The notes: generated by a model from the letters alone, not told the origin. A DNA stretch of 30,508 nt from Lindgomyces ingoldianus (GCF_010093535.1 NW_022985185.1:59919-90426), one strand, 5' to 3'. Counted from the stretch's first letter, positions 1 through 10,865 are shown. Translations and numbers: made by a program.

Positions 1-94
1 GCAACATACTGTTCGAGCTTATTGCTCGTACTATGTAGCAGCTTTCGACAAACGTTCCTCCTGTCTTGACAGTAGGTGCGCATATCTGACAACT
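1..94. other. Unmutated left flank
   Basis: This stretch has mixed base composition and several CpG sites, unlike the TA-rich DNA that follows the right end of Copia-A. No gene is recognised. The first 11 bases match a unit of the minisatellite at the right end of the window, and bases 1-19 are identical to the last 19. If Copia-A simply inserted into Gypsy-E, this stretch should be Gypsy-E integrase sequence, but the frame that leads into the integrase at 5904 reads nothing convincing here. A deletion junction inside 1-94 is therefore likely. Confidence 0.5.
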
Positions 95-99
95 ATAGA
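95..99. repeat. Target-site duplication of Copia-A (left copy, ATAGA)
   Basis: The five bases ATAGA abut the TG of the 5' LTR. The same five bases follow the CA end of the 3' LTR at 5904-5908, which fixes both ends of the element. Confidence 0.85.
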
Positions 100-101
100 T
101 G

Positions 102-121
102 TCCAAATAGCAGTATTTGGA
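102..121. promoter_or_regulatory. Dyad at the Copia-A LTR edge
   Basis: TCCAAATA and TATTTGGA form a perfect 8-bp inverted repeat around GCAG. Copia-B has CCGAATA/TATTCGG around GTGA at the same LTR offset. A binding site or a hairpin in U3 is possible; the function is not known. Confidence 0.5.
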
Positions 122-134
122 TACGCGGTTGGGC

Positions 135-144
135 GTCACGTGAC
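135..144. promoter_or_regulatory. GTCACGTGAC palindrome (E-box type) in Copia-A U3
   Basis: This is a 10-bp perfect palindrome around CACGTG, the core bound by bHLH factors of the Cbf1/Pho4 type in fungi. Copia-B keeps GTCACGTG at almost the same LTR offset (7215-7222). In the mutated 3' LTR it has become GTTACATGAC. Use as an upstream activating site is inference. Confidence 0.45.
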
Positions 145-177
145 ATAGTCTTGTGTCACAGTTGTACGCACAGACAG

Positions 178-184
178 ATAAATA
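178..184 (+). promoter_or_regulatory. Possible TATA box of the Copia-A LTR
   Basis: ATAAATA lies about 78 bp into the LTR and is followed by a pyrimidine-rich CCCTTTCC, a plausible start region. It is identical in the 3' LTR. Confidence 0.4.
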
Positions 185-699
185 CCCTTTCCTTCGCACA
201 GACTTAGAACAAGAAGAATCAACACTAGTTACCTGCAACCCCCTCCCCCGCGCGATGTGTACACTGTGCAAACCTCTTTGCCTTGCATAGCTAGCATAGA
301 GTCTATTTAACACTAATTAGTAGTTTAAATACTATAAGATAGGAAGCTCTTCTTATACTTTTTTATTTAAAGGATTGTGTATAAGAGGAATTTTTTTCTT
401 TACTAATTTAACTATAAATTAGCAAGAGTAAAGACAGAGTCTAATTTACATGTAAGTAGCTATAAATCTCTATTTAGTTACCTAACTAAAAGCAGAAAAC
501 CTGTCTGTACAATACTATTTAGAGGTACTGTACAAATAGTAGTGCTTGTTTAACGCTAGGAGGTCTGTTTTATCTTTTTGCATAAGGCTGTTTGGAGGCA
601 GCGTACAACAAGAAGTAAGACAGCGCGCAACAACGCATAACTAACTACTATAAAGCAACAAGCAACGCTAGCTCTATCTATAACTAGCTAGCATAATGT

Positions 700-2280
700 A
701 TTAATGTATAACTAATACATACCTTTTATAGGCATCTTAGCAAAGACCCTAGCAGAGTAGATAAATATTAAAAATTAAGTAAATAAAATTAAACTATTAG
801 ATAACATACTTAAAAATAAGCTTAATTTATACACAGCTAACTTAGTTATAGAACTCTGTGTGTTAAGCGCAACAGATGTACAAACTTTTAAAAACTTTTA
901 AAATAACTTTATAAAGTAAAAGCTTATACACTTTAAAAATCTTAGCTAATTATTTTTATAAAAACTTATTACTACTTTATAAAATAAAGGCATTAGCTTT
1001 AAGAAGAACAAAATAAAGGCTATTACACTATATAGACTTATAAAAAAAGAACATGCTTTTACTGTCTTATTAGACTACTGTACTAAACTATTACTACTAG
1101 CGCTAGTTCTAACGCTATAGAGGATGTCTCTGTATAAATTACCTACAGACCTAATACTTTCTCTGTAATTAGTACAACTACCTTGTAATAGCTTACTATA
1201 CAAGAGCATAACTAGGCAGCTACATATTCCTATAGCCACAGCTCTGCATAAGATTCCCTAAAGCTTGTACCTACTATATATAATTTAATTACTATACAAT
1301 TTATACTAACTTCTACCTACATAAGATATTACAGTAAAGAACCTTACGCCTAAGAAGGTTATATAATTTTAGAAGGCATAAAGGAAGAAAAATAACTACA
1401 TAAGGCAACTATATAATATTCTAGCTAATAAGGCTATAGTATTTATTAAGCTCTGCTAACGCCTTACTATTTATAAGGCCTTGTACGCAAGCATCTTCCC
1501 TAATATTTTTAAAGGCTGTGTACACATGTTCTACCTTCACAATATTAGCCTTAGGAAGATGTAGAGGGTCCTGTATAAACAGCTTAGTAATTACTTTAAT
1601 ACTAACATAAATTATAACTAGTATTAGATAGATTAGATAATAATAAGCTTTACATAAATTAAGTAAAAAAACTTTATAAAAACTCTATATAAAGCTCTTA
1701 AAGCTATCATTAATAAACTTACTTTTACATAAAGAGCTCTTAGTCTATAATTTTAAAGTAAGATACTGCTTTACACTACTATTATATAAGCATGCTAAGG
1801 ACAACCTAAGCTTAAACAAGCTATGTTCTTAATTAAGCCTATATATAAGGCACTGTATAGTAACCTTTGTTTAGCACTTTAAGTTATAATTAATTAGCAG
1901 AATAACACGTTTTTAAATAAACTAGAAGACATGTACTACACTAATAGAAGATATAACTTATCTTGTACACATAGTTTCTAATAACATAGAAGAAGTTTAA
2001 AGGGATTTAAATTACACTTTTTTATATAATTAAAGTAATGCTTTGTCTACTATAAGAAAAAATATTAGTTAATAAATTATCCTTTTATAGATTAGTCCTA
2101 TGTAAAACACTAGTACATCTTCTTATATAAAGAATTTTATAATAAGACACTAATATGTAAGAAGGTAAGCGTGTATATTTAGAAATTTAAAAGTAAACTA
2201 AAGTAAAAGAAAGAAAAGTTATATAATAACAACCTAAATAAAGAGAAAGGTAAGAAGATTATTAACTACCTTACCTTTAC
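700..2280 (+). pseudogene. Copia-A Gag-like region, degenerate
   Basis: This is the 5' part of the internal region, upstream of the protease, where a copia element encodes its capsid protein. A reading frame can be followed in pieces (for example IPFIGILAKTLAE near 720-760), but it is broken by many TAA/TAG codons, and no zinc knuckle or other named Gag domain is visible. The assignment rests on position and on collinearity with Copia-B (about 7820-9400), which differs by scattered C/T and G/A changes and a few small indels. The original start codon cannot be chosen. The LTR end to about 700 is AT-rich leader with no recognised primer-binding site. Confidence 0.5.
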
Positions 2281-3540
2281 TGCATTTCTCTACTGTGCGA
2301 CAGCAGAGGACATATACAGCCTAGAACCTAAAGGATACGCAGAACAGTTTATTCTTAAGAATTAATATTGTACAGTATACTAAGGTAAACTATAGAATAC
2401 TAGCGCTGTAAAAATTTCTACTGTAAGAAAGTTACAACTTAAAGCATACTTATAAGAATTCCCTTATATAAAAGTAGACTAAACACTAAATAAGAAGAGT
2501 ATTAGCTTTAAAAGACAAGAATTAATAGAATTAATTAGTACTATATAAATTACTAATCTAGTTAGTAGTGTTACATATTATATACTAGATACGCTAACAC
2601 CCTTCTTACTATCTCTTGCTAACATAGACTAGATAAATGCGTACTTTAACAACATGTAGAATGTAATTATATAAAGTAATAGAATTAAAGTTCTAGTTAT
2701 ACATAAATAAAGTTACTTATTCTTTAACATATAAAAGAAGAAATTAATGTTTTTTTTATAAAACATAAACTCTAATAACTACATAAAAGGTTTAGCTATC
2801 TCTATATAGAACAGCTTTACATAATGCTTAAAAACACTAAACACAACACTAATTCTTTTATACTTAAAAAGATTAAGAAGTTCTGCTACATGTGTTAGCT
2901 ACATAACTTAGCACTATAAAAATTTAAGTTTATAATTAAAGATAATTTATACTTTAATTATAAAATAGTAATTAATGTTATATAAATTAGTAACTAAGAT
3001 ATACTATATATAATTAACATAGATATATTATTCTAAGCAGTAACCTTCTTAAAATTAATGTCTGCACAAGATACCTAGGATGTGCTCTGCAAGTGTTAGA
3101 TTAACACATATTAAGGCTTACCTAATTATATTATACATAACCCTAGTATAAACTTTGCATCTAAAGATTTCTAGAATTATGTAAAAATTATAGAAGCAAC
3201 ATGTTAACAAATGCTAGTAGAAGCCTATTAGGCTATAGAGAAGATTAAGCGCGCGCACGCACTACTACAATGTGCATATAATATCCTCTGTGCAGAATTA
3301 GATAATTGTACAAACAATAAATTAGTGTTATAGATAGCTATTAAAGCTCTAAATAATATAGTAAAACTAAATAGTCTTATACCTACATTACTTATATTTA
3401 GAATGTACCTAAGAATTAACATAGATTCTGCACTATCCCCTAACATTGCTACGCAGGCTAACGCTGTATAAAAGGCAATAAAAATGCTTTAGAGTAAAAG
3501 AGCAAAAGTTAATATTAATTATATAATTAACACTTAAAAT
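2280..3540 (+). pseudogene. Copia-A protease and integrase region, degenerate
   Basis: Around 2570-2680 the frame reads YILDTLTPFLLSLANID, resembling the protease segment of ascomycete copia polyproteins (typically LDTPTPFLLSLADMD). A zinc-finger pair CYMC (2884-2895) marks the pre-integrase domain. The integrase core follows: the expected D-x-G-T-N-F block reads N-P-S-I-N-F (3139-3156), so its catalytic Asp codon is now Asn. Further on, VEAY*AIEKIKRAHA (from 3217) matches the family's third catalytic block, and IPTLLIFRMYLRI (to about 3420) is the usual VPTLLVFGAYPRI. TGG and CAG/CAA codons have become TAG/TAA throughout. The product would cut and join element cDNA to the host chromosome; here it is dead. 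Confidence 0.82.
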
Positions 3541-4029
3541 AGCCTAATATTATATAAAGTTCTAAATCTCCTACTTAGTTCTAAAGTAAAGACATAGCAA
3601 GAGAAGAAGAAATAAACAGAACTACACATAGTAAAGGGAATTAAAGCCCTAGACATTATTATTAAGATAGAGAATAGTCTAGTAAAACTCTACTACACGC
3701 AAGTTATGCTGTATTATTATACAAAGAACAAGAATAAACCTGCATAAGAACTACTAGATCTAGATAAACTAGCCCTAGTATAAAGAGATCCTTTATAAGC
3801 ATAAAAGAGAGGTTGTCTACACAAGCAACTAACTTTAATTAATAAACTACATAAAACAGCCCCTTAAGTAGTATTAGATTTATTATATAAACTAGAACTA
3901 TAACTAGCTAAAAAAGGCTATAAGAGACTACATAAGAATCTTATATAAAACATAATGTTTTTAACTTAGAAAAAAAAGAATAACTACGCTCTAGTAATTA
4001 AGCTCTATGTAAACAGTGTAATTACAACA

Positions 4030-5550
4030 CCTAGGAAACTATTTAAAGAATTAGACTATATAGAAATAAAAAGCCTAATTATAGGCAGCATATTTAAAGT
4101 ACTTTTATATAATTTATTAGTTTATAAAAGACAGATCTTTAACCTTTATCTTATATATAAAGTTAAAGGGAAATTAACACAGCTATATAAAAAATTAAGA
4201 CTAGTATTTACAAAACATTTTAATAAAAAAAAAGATAATTCTTATATAGTCCTCTATAATTTAGAAAATAAGTTAGAGGTTAATTTTAGCTATTAGCCTA
4301 TTACTAATAGCTTTATACAGTATGCACTATAAGCTATGTAATATTACTTAAGTATATGTATAGTTAATAGATAAACTTACATAAATATTATTTACATAAC
4401 TACTAAAAGAACTCTAGAAGAGCTTTCCTCTACGCATAATATTTAGAGTTGTACAACTACTATATAGCGCAGCAGAATCTAGCTTATATTAGTTTAAGAC
4501 ATACTATAACTACTATAAGAATAAACTTTATATAAAAACTTCTTTATATAATCTATGTCTTTTAATTATGTATAAAGGTATAAAAATGTTTAGAGTTATA
4601 GGGCTATAAACAGACAACACTTTTAGTATTATTACAACTAATTTTATGTAACATAAAGAAGAAGAACTGTAGAAGGCTAAGTTCTATATAAAGCCTAAAA
4701 CAATATTATTACATAAACAGCCTATAGAATTTAATAAAAAAAAGATTTAGCTTATATAAAATAAAACTATAATTTTATTAACTTAGAAAGGACAAGCTAA
4801 GAACCTCTATACAGTAGACCTAAACGCAGAGGACGCCACGCAGAAGTACATTAAACAGCGCGCACAAGGTGCCTATATTGCGTCTGTATGTTAACCTAAG
4901 GCAGCATTTAACCTGTCTACTGCTGCTTAAGTTGTGTCACTATTGTACAATAATATTAAGGCATTAAATGTATAAATCTAATAGTAAACTAACAACTAGA
5001 ATTAAAGATTATTATATGTACTACTTAATCTTTTCTATATAAAGTTATTTATTTTTACTAATAGATTATTTATAAATAATAAAGACCTAAGTTTATAGCT
5101 TAGCTTTCTTATTATTCTAGAAACAAAGCAGCGCACTAGAAACTTATACAACTTTAAAATTATAAGTAATATTATACACTAGAACTTCTTTAAGTGTAAA
5201 TGGGTTACCTACTCTATACTAGCTAGTAAATTGTATGGAATAGTAGGAGAATTTAACTGTGTGATTGCACTAAGCACAACAATTAACTAGATTATACGTA
5301 TGCTTAGACTACCTCTAATACCTATTGTACTATGCACAGACTTAAGATCTCTGTATAAATGTCTTATAAAGCTTAGTACAATAAACAAAAAGAAGCTTAT
5401 AATTAATATTATATTAATTTAAGAATTATACAAGAAGAGGGAGATTACAGAAATTAAGTAGATTAATAGAAAGAACAACCTAGCAGATGCCTATACAAAG
5501 AAGGCGCTAAACTCTGCCCTTAAGGAACTAGTTTTACACAACTAACTAAC
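4030..5550 (+). pseudogene. Copia-A reverse transcriptase and RNase H, degenerate
   Basis: The reverse transcriptase begins near RKLFKELDYIEIKSL (4033). The catalytic pair normally reading Q-T-D-D is now stop-T-D-N (4607-4618). RNase H begins near FTN (5054-5062), where the family has FTD, so its first Asp is lost. Later landmarks are KCKWVTYSILASKLYGIV (about 5190-5240), VLCTDLRSLYKCLIKL (about 5325-5375) and LADAYTK (5480-5500), the standard NPADALTK-like end of copia polyproteins. Order after integrase confirms the copia rather than gypsy superfamily. Several frame changes and stops are present. Confidence 0.88.
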
Positions 5551-5664
5551 TATTAGAGTTAAAGCGTTAGTTAATAGGCTTAGGCCTGTATAAGACAATA
5601 AATAGAGCGCTGTGCTGTAAGGGCTTTAGCAGTATAAGCAGGGCAAACTAGGCAAGGTCTGTAT

Positions 5665-5681
5665 AAAGGAAAAAGAAAAAG
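5665..5681 (+). other. Copia-A polypurine tract
   Basis: Seventeen purines end 7 bp before the 3' LTR; this is the expected primer site for plus-strand DNA synthesis. Copia-B has the same run at 26096-26112. Confidence 0.7.
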
Positions 5682-5688
5682 TTGCTAG

Positions 5689-5903
5689 TGTCTAAATAGC
5701 AGTATTTAGATACACAGTTAGGCGTTACATGACATAGTCTTGTGTTACAGTTGTACGCACAGACAGATAAATACCCTTTCCTTCGCACAGACTTAGAACA
5801 AGAAGAATTAACACCAGTTACCTGCAACCCCCCCCCCCCCGCGCGATGTGTACACCGTGCAAACCTCTTTGCCTTGCATAGCTAGCATAGAGTCCATTCA
5901 ACA
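5689..5903 (+). repeat. Copia-A 3' LTR
   Basis: This 215-bp LTR is the mirror case of the 5' LTR: its inner (left) end is mutated (TGTCTAAATAG, CACAGTTAGG) and its outer right end is intact. It holds a run of 13 C at 5828-5840, where the 5' LTR has a shorter, interrupted C tract, so its exact length is uncertain. Confidence 0.92.
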
Positions 5904-5908
5904 ATAGA
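5904..5908. repeat. Target-site duplication of Copia-A (right copy)
   Basis: ATAGA follows CAACA. Here it also encodes part of the Gypsy-E integrase start (I-D of IDF). Confidence 0.85.
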
Positions 5909-6960
5909 CTTTATTATAAGACTTCCTCTGTTAAAGAAACTAAGAATAGAAAGAATATGTAATATAATAATAGTAGCTTTTAATAAAACTACAAAATACC
6001 TGCACATATAGCTATAAGAAAAAACTATTATAGCTAAAAAATTTATTTATAAACTTAAATAAAATGTAATATTAGTACATAAATGCCTAAAAATTATTAT
6101 CTTTAATAGAGATAAACTGTTTACTAGTAACTTCTAGAAACTAGCTATAAAACACCTTAGTATAACACATAAGTTATCTATAGCGTACTACTTATAAATA
6201 GATAGTTAGACTAAGTAAGTAAACACTAAAGTAGAAAAATATTTAAGAAAGTATATTTTCTATAGTTAGAATAACTAGGCAGAATAGCTTTTAATAGCAT
6301 AACTAGCTATTAACACAGTAAAATCTACTACTATAAAAGAAACCTCTTATAAAGCTAATTTTAGCTATAATCTTTATTTTATGCTGCATAAAAATTAGCT
6401 TATAAACCTATAAAAATTAGTTAACTAGCTATTAAGCTTATAAAGTATATATAAAAAGTTAGTAATTAAAGCTAAATTTAGTTAAAAAATAATAGAATAA
6501 TATATAAATAAAGTATAGCAACTTAGACTAGAAATCTACTCTAGAGACTATATGTACTTTAAAACTAAAAATCTTAAGATACCTAGACTCTTTAAAAAGC
6601 TAGTAGAAAGAAAAATAGAACTTTATAAAGTTTTATAAACCTAATAAGATAACTATAAGTTAAAGCTTTCTGCGCACATAAAAATACACCTATAGTTCTA
6701 CATTTCTAAGCTAGAAAAAGCACTTAAGAAGATTCCCCTATCTATATAAAAATAGAAAGAAATAGAGACTAAGTATAAAGTAAAGCAAGTTATTAGTAAC
6801 TAAAAAAATAAAAAAAAAGTTTTTAGTAAAATAAAAAGAGTAGCTTACTAGTAAAAACACCTAAAAACTAGCTAAGAACTTATAGAATGCGTAGCAGTTA
6901 GTATAAAAGTACCTTTAAACTTATCTAAAAAAACTAGCTAGGCAATAAAGCACTTATTTT
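5904..6960 (+). pseudogene. Gypsy-E integrase C-terminal half and chromodomain, degenerate
   Basis: The frame opens at DFII (within 5904-5917), the start of the integrase catalytic core, and runs parallel to Gypsy-D 17632-18680: LLKKLRIERICNIIIVAFNK, then NFIL-like blocks ending in KIPRLFKKLVERKIELYKVL (about 6570-6640) and a chromodomain near 6765-6890 (KYKVKQVISN, then FLVK and LTSKNT). A chromodomain after integrase defines chromoviruses, where it can direct insertion to marked chromatin. Stops are dense, and most Gly and Trp codons are lost. The first half of integrase is missing because the left junction is at Copia-A. Confidence 0.8.
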
Positions 6961-7026
6961 AAAGGGAATAGCTATGTTATTATTAGATAGCAGTAGCTTT
7001 TAGAGACAAGTCTTTACTAAAAAAGG

Positions 7027-7179
7027 TTAAAGAGGTAAATAGCCTTTTACCTCTGCCTTAAAAGCTTTTATCTTGTCTAAGAAGAAAAGGTTCTTTTTTA
7101 AATACTTTACATAATAAGCCTTTAATAAATCTAGTAATTTTTAGATATAATTCTGTTTAAAACACTCTCTATCTATTAT
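7027..7179 (-). pseudogene. Gypsy-E antisense frame, C-terminal part
   Basis: Read on the minus strand from the Copia-B insertion: IIDRECFKQNYI, then after one TAA codon KLLDLLKAYYVKYLKK, FFLDKIKAFKAEVKGYLPL and a TAA at 7027-7029. The frame matches Gypsy-D (IDRERSRQDYI, KLLDLLEACCVKYLKKD, FLDKIKALKAKVKGCSPS and TAA at 18754-18756), with the stop at the same place. Its N-terminal part lies beyond Copia-B at 26378-26640. Function unknown; the rest is described under the Gypsy-D copy. Confidence 0.6.
7175..7179. repeat. Target-site duplication of Copia-B (left copy, ATTAT)
   Basis: ATTAT precedes the 5' LTR and recurs at 26373-26377 just after the 3' LTR. Joining the two sides restores collinearity with Gypsy-D at about 18902. 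Confidence 0.88.
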
Positions 7180-7432
7180 TGTCCGAATAGTGATATTCGG
7201 GCGCCTGGTTGATAGTCACGTGGCTCGGATGCGCCCGGATCCCTGTGCACGGAGATCCGTGCGCAGAGTTTAGGACTATATTAACCCCTTTCCTTTGTAT
7301 GATAGAAAACAACAAGAAGCAATTAACACTAGTTACCTAACACCTCTGTGCAATGTTTACACCGTGCAAACCTCTCTGTCTTGTACGCATTTGCTAACAC
7401 TAAGTGCTAGCTAGCAGAGAGTCTATTTAACA
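7180..7432 (+). repeat. Copia-B 5' LTR
   Basis: This 253-bp LTR pairs with 26120-26372. Its outer half keeps CpG-rich text (TATTCGGGCGCC, GCGCCCGGATCC). Against it the 3' copy has about 15 C/G to T/A changes in the first ~130 bp, while in the second half the 5' copy carries about ten and the 3' copy one. Confidence 0.93.
7183..7222. promoter_or_regulatory. Dyad and CACGTG box at the Copia-B LTR edge
   Basis: CCGAATA/TATTCGG (7183-7189 and 7194-7200) is a perfect inverted repeat around GTGA, and GTCACGTG lies at 7215-7222. Both sit at the same offsets as their counterparts in Copia-A, although the following U3 sequence differs. Confidence 0.45.
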
Positions 7433-10400
7433 CTAATTAGTAGTTTAAATACTATAAAAAAGGAAGCTCTTTTTATACCTTTCTATTTAAAAGTTTATGT
7501 ATAAGAAGAATCTTTTTTCTTACTACTTTAACTATAAATTAGCAAGAGTAAAGATAGAGTCTAATTTACATGTAAGTAGCTATAAATCTCTATTTAGTTA
7601 CCTAAGCAAGAGTAAGAAACCTATCTGTATAATACTATTTAGAGGTATTGTACAAATAGTAGTGCTTGTTTAACGCTAGGAGGTCTGTTTTATCTTTTTG
7701 CATAAGGCTGTTTAGAGGCAGCGTACAACAAGAAGTAAGACAGCGCGCAACAATGCATAATTAACTACTATAAAGCAACAAGCAACGCCAGCTCTATCTA
7801 TAACTAGCTAACATAATGTATTAATATATAACTAATACATACCTTTTATAGGCATTTTAGCAAAGACTCTAGTAAAGTAGATAAATATTAAAGATTAAGT
7901 AGATAAGATTAAACTATTAGATAATACACCTAAAAAAAAGCTTAATTTATACGCAGCTAACTTAATTATAGAACTTTACGCGTTAAGCGCAACAGATGTA
8001 CGCACGCTTAAGAACTTTTAGGACAACTTTATAGAGTAAAAGCTTGTACACTTTAAAGATCTTAGCTAACTATTCCTATAAGAACTAATTACTACTCTGT
8101 AAAATAAAAGCATTAGCTTTAAAAAGGACATAATAGAGGCTACTACACTATATAGACTTGTAAAAGAAGAACACACATTTACTATCCTACTAGAGCATTA
8201 TATAAAACTATTACTACTATTGCTAGTCTTAACGCAACAGAGGATGTCTCTATATAAATTACTTGCAGACTTAATACTTCCTTTATAATTAGTACAACTA
8301 CCTTATAATAGCTTATTATATAAGAGCACAACTAGGCAGCTACATATTCCTGTAGCTATAGCTCTGCATAAGATTCCCTAAAGCTTGTACCTACTGTATA
8401 TAATTTAATTACTGTACAATCTATACTAACTTCTACCTACACAAGATATTACAGTAGAGAACCTTACACCTAAAAAGGTTATATAATTCTAGAAGGCATA
8501 AAGAAAGAAGAATAACTACATAAGGTAACTATATAATATTCTAGCTATTAAGGCTATAGTATTTATTAAGCTCTGCTAACACCTTGCTATCTCTAAGGCA
8601 TTATACACAAGCATCTTTTCTAATATCCTTAAAGAGCGCGCACACATGTTTTACCTTTATAATATTAGTCTAGGATAATTATAGAAGTTACTGTATAAGT
8701 AGCTTAGTAATTACTTTAATACTAATATAAACTATAACTAGTATTAGACAGATTAAATAATAATAAGCTTTATATAAAGTAAGTAAAAAAACTTTATAAA
8801 AACTTTACATAAAGCTTTTAAAGCTATAATTAATAAACTTACTCTTACATAAAAAGCTCTTAGTTTATAATTCTAAGGTAAAATACTGCTTTACACTACT
8901 ATTATATAAGCATGCTAAGGGTAACTTAAACTTAAATAAGTAATGTTCTTAATTAAGCTTATATATAAGGCACTGTATAGTAACCTCTGTTTAGCACTTT
9001 AGGTTATAATTAATTAACAAAATAATGCATTTATAAATAAATCCTAAAATGTGTACTACACTAATAGATAATATAGCTTACTACATATATATAGCTATTA
9101 ACAACATAGAAAAAGCCTAAGAGAATATAAAAGATTATTTAGACTATAGTCCTTTACATAATTAAAGCAATGCTTTATCTGTTATAAAAAAAAATGTTAG
9201 TTAACAAATTATCCTTACATAAATTAATTCTATATAAAACACTAATATATCTCTTTATATAAAGAATTCTATAACAAGACACTAACATGTAAAAAGGTAA
9301 ATGTGTACATTTAAAAGTTTAAAGGCAAACTAAAGTAGAAAAAAAAGAAGTTGCACAACAACAACAACCTAAATAAAAAAAAAGTAAAGAGATTATTAAC
9401 TACCTTACTAATGCTGCATTTCTCTACTGCGCGACCGCAGAGGACATCTACAGCCTAGAACCTAAAGAATACGCAGAATAGTTTATTTTTAAAGATTAAT
9501 ACTATACAGTATACTAAGGTAAACTATAGAATACTAGCGCAGTAAGAATCTCTACTGTAGAGAAGTTATAACTTAAAGCATACCTGTAAGAATTCCCTTG
9601 TACAAAAGTAGACTAGACACTAAAAAAAAAGAGTATTAGCTTTAAAAAATAAGAATTAATAGAATTAATTAGTACTATATAAATTACTAACCTAGTTAGT
9701 AACATAACATATTACATCTTAGACACCCTAACACTGTTCCTACTGTCTCTAGCAGACATAGACTAAATAGGTGCATACTTTAACAACATGCAGAATGTGA
9801 TTGTACAAAGCAATAAGAATACTGTCCTAGTTATATAAAAATAAAGTTATCTATTCTTTAACATATAAAAGAAGAAATTAATGTTTTTTTTTACTAAACA
9901 TAAACTTTAACAACTGCATAAAAGATTTAGCTATTCTTATATAAAACAACTTTACATAATGCTTAAAAATGCTAGACATAATGTTAATCTTTCTATACTT
10001 AAAGAGATTAAGAAGTTCTACTACATATGTTAGCTACATAACTTAGCACTATAAAAATTTAAGTTTATAATTAAAGATAATTTATACTTTAATTATAAAA
10101 TAGTAATTAATGTTGTATAAATTAGTAACTAAGATATACTATATGTAATTAACATAGATACATTATTCTAAGCAGCAACCTTTTTAAAATTAATGTCTGC
10201 ATAAGATACCTAGGACGCGCTCTATAAGTGTTAGATTAACATGTACTAAGGCCTACCTAATTATATTATACATAACCCTAGTACAAACTTTGCATCTAAA
10301 GACTTCTAGAATTATGTAAAGATTGTAAGAGCAACATGTTAACAGATGCTAGTAGAGGCCTATTAGGCTCTAGGGAAGATTAAGCGCGCGCACGCACCAC

Positions 10401-10543
10401 TGCAATGTGCGTATAATATCCTCTGTGCAAAATTAGATAATTGTACAAATAATAAGTTAGTGTTACAGATAGCTATTAAAGCTCTAAATAATATAGCAGA
10501 ACTAAACAGTCTTATACCTACATTGCTTATGTTTAGAACGTAC
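7433..10543 (+). pseudogene. Copia-B Gag-like, protease and integrase region, degenerate
   Basis: This is collinear with Copia-A 313-3420. The protease segment reads YILDTLTLFLLSLADID and GAYFNNMQNVIV near 9711-9810, a little better preserved than in Copia-A. Integrase follows: the CxxC pair near 10020 is partly mutated, the IIHNPSTNFASKDF block lies near 10265-10305, and VEAY*ALGKIKRAHAPLQCA is near 10355. The sequence stops at the CTAAG target site of Gypsy-C, in the family's TLLxFxxYxR segment just after the integrase core. The leader from 7433 to about 7810 is AT-rich with no recognised feature. Stops are mostly TAA/TAG from former Gln and Trp codons. Confidence 0.8.
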
Positions 10544-10548
10544 CTAAG
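10544..10548. repeat. Target-site duplication of Gypsy-C (left copy, CTAAG)
   Basis: CTAAG lies directly before TGTCACGG and again at 23848-23852 directly after CGTGACA. Joining the sides restores the Copia-A order ...GTACCTAAG then AATTAACATAG. Confidence 0.9.
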
Positions 10549-10865
10549 TGTCACGGTATCCTCCCCGGATCCTAGACATAACTGTATTAGACGCGTACTA
10601 GAGTATTATTAGTGCACGTCTGACATAAACACAACACAACACAGACATAAACTTAAGCACAAACTGCCTTAACACTAACTAAACCTAGAACAGGCTTAAT
10701 TTATACCTAAAGTGCTTAGACTTCTAAGCTAAGTATTTAATTACTAATTTTTTTTAAACTTTTCTGTTCCTTACATAACATCTTGTACCTACTATAATAC
10801 TTTACATAGTAATTAAACTAGACCTCTGTAAAGCTCTATAACCTTACTTATGTATAATTATAACA
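10549..10865 (+). repeat. Gypsy-C 5' LTR
   Basis: This is a 317-bp LTR. The outer start is intact (GGTATCCTCCCCGGATCC against a mutated CCCTAGATCC in the 3' copy), whereas the inner end is mutated (TTATGTATAATTATAACA against CTCGTGCACAATCGTGACA). Confidence 0.92.

Larger units (their letters stand above)
100..312 (+). repeat. Copia-A 5' LTR
   Basis: This 213-bp LTR pairs with 5689-5903. Its outer (left) half is intact, with CpG-rich text, while its inner end is mutated (GTCTATTTAACA against GTCCATTCAACA in the 3' copy). Aligned differences: nine C/G to T/A changes lie in the first ~130 bp of the 3' copy, whereas in the last part the 5' copy is the changed one (four sites). Confidence 0.92.
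100..5903 (+). mobile_element. Copia-A: complete, RIP-degenerated Ty1/copia LTR retrotransposon
   Basis: The element starts TGTCC, ends CAACA, has LTRs of 213 and 215 bp, a 5-bp duplication (ATAGA) and a purine tract just before the 3' LTR. Its degenerate frames read in the copia order: Gag-like, protease, integrase, then reverse transcriptase and RNase H. Copia-B has the same internal sequence but a partly different LTR. It is inserted in the integrase region of Gypsy-E. Many in-frame TAA/TAG codons and lost catalytic residues mean it cannot move by itself. Confidence 0.93.

Noticed and set aside
313..340. Primer-binding site after the Copia-A 5' LTR
   Set aside because: The sequence is mutated and I could not match it to a specific tRNA with confidence.
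3228..3446. 72-codon minus-strand open frame, and its counterpart at 10363-10554
   Set aside because: Both lie antisense to the Copia integrase, are shared only because the two elements are homologous, and the plus-strand protein explains the sequence.
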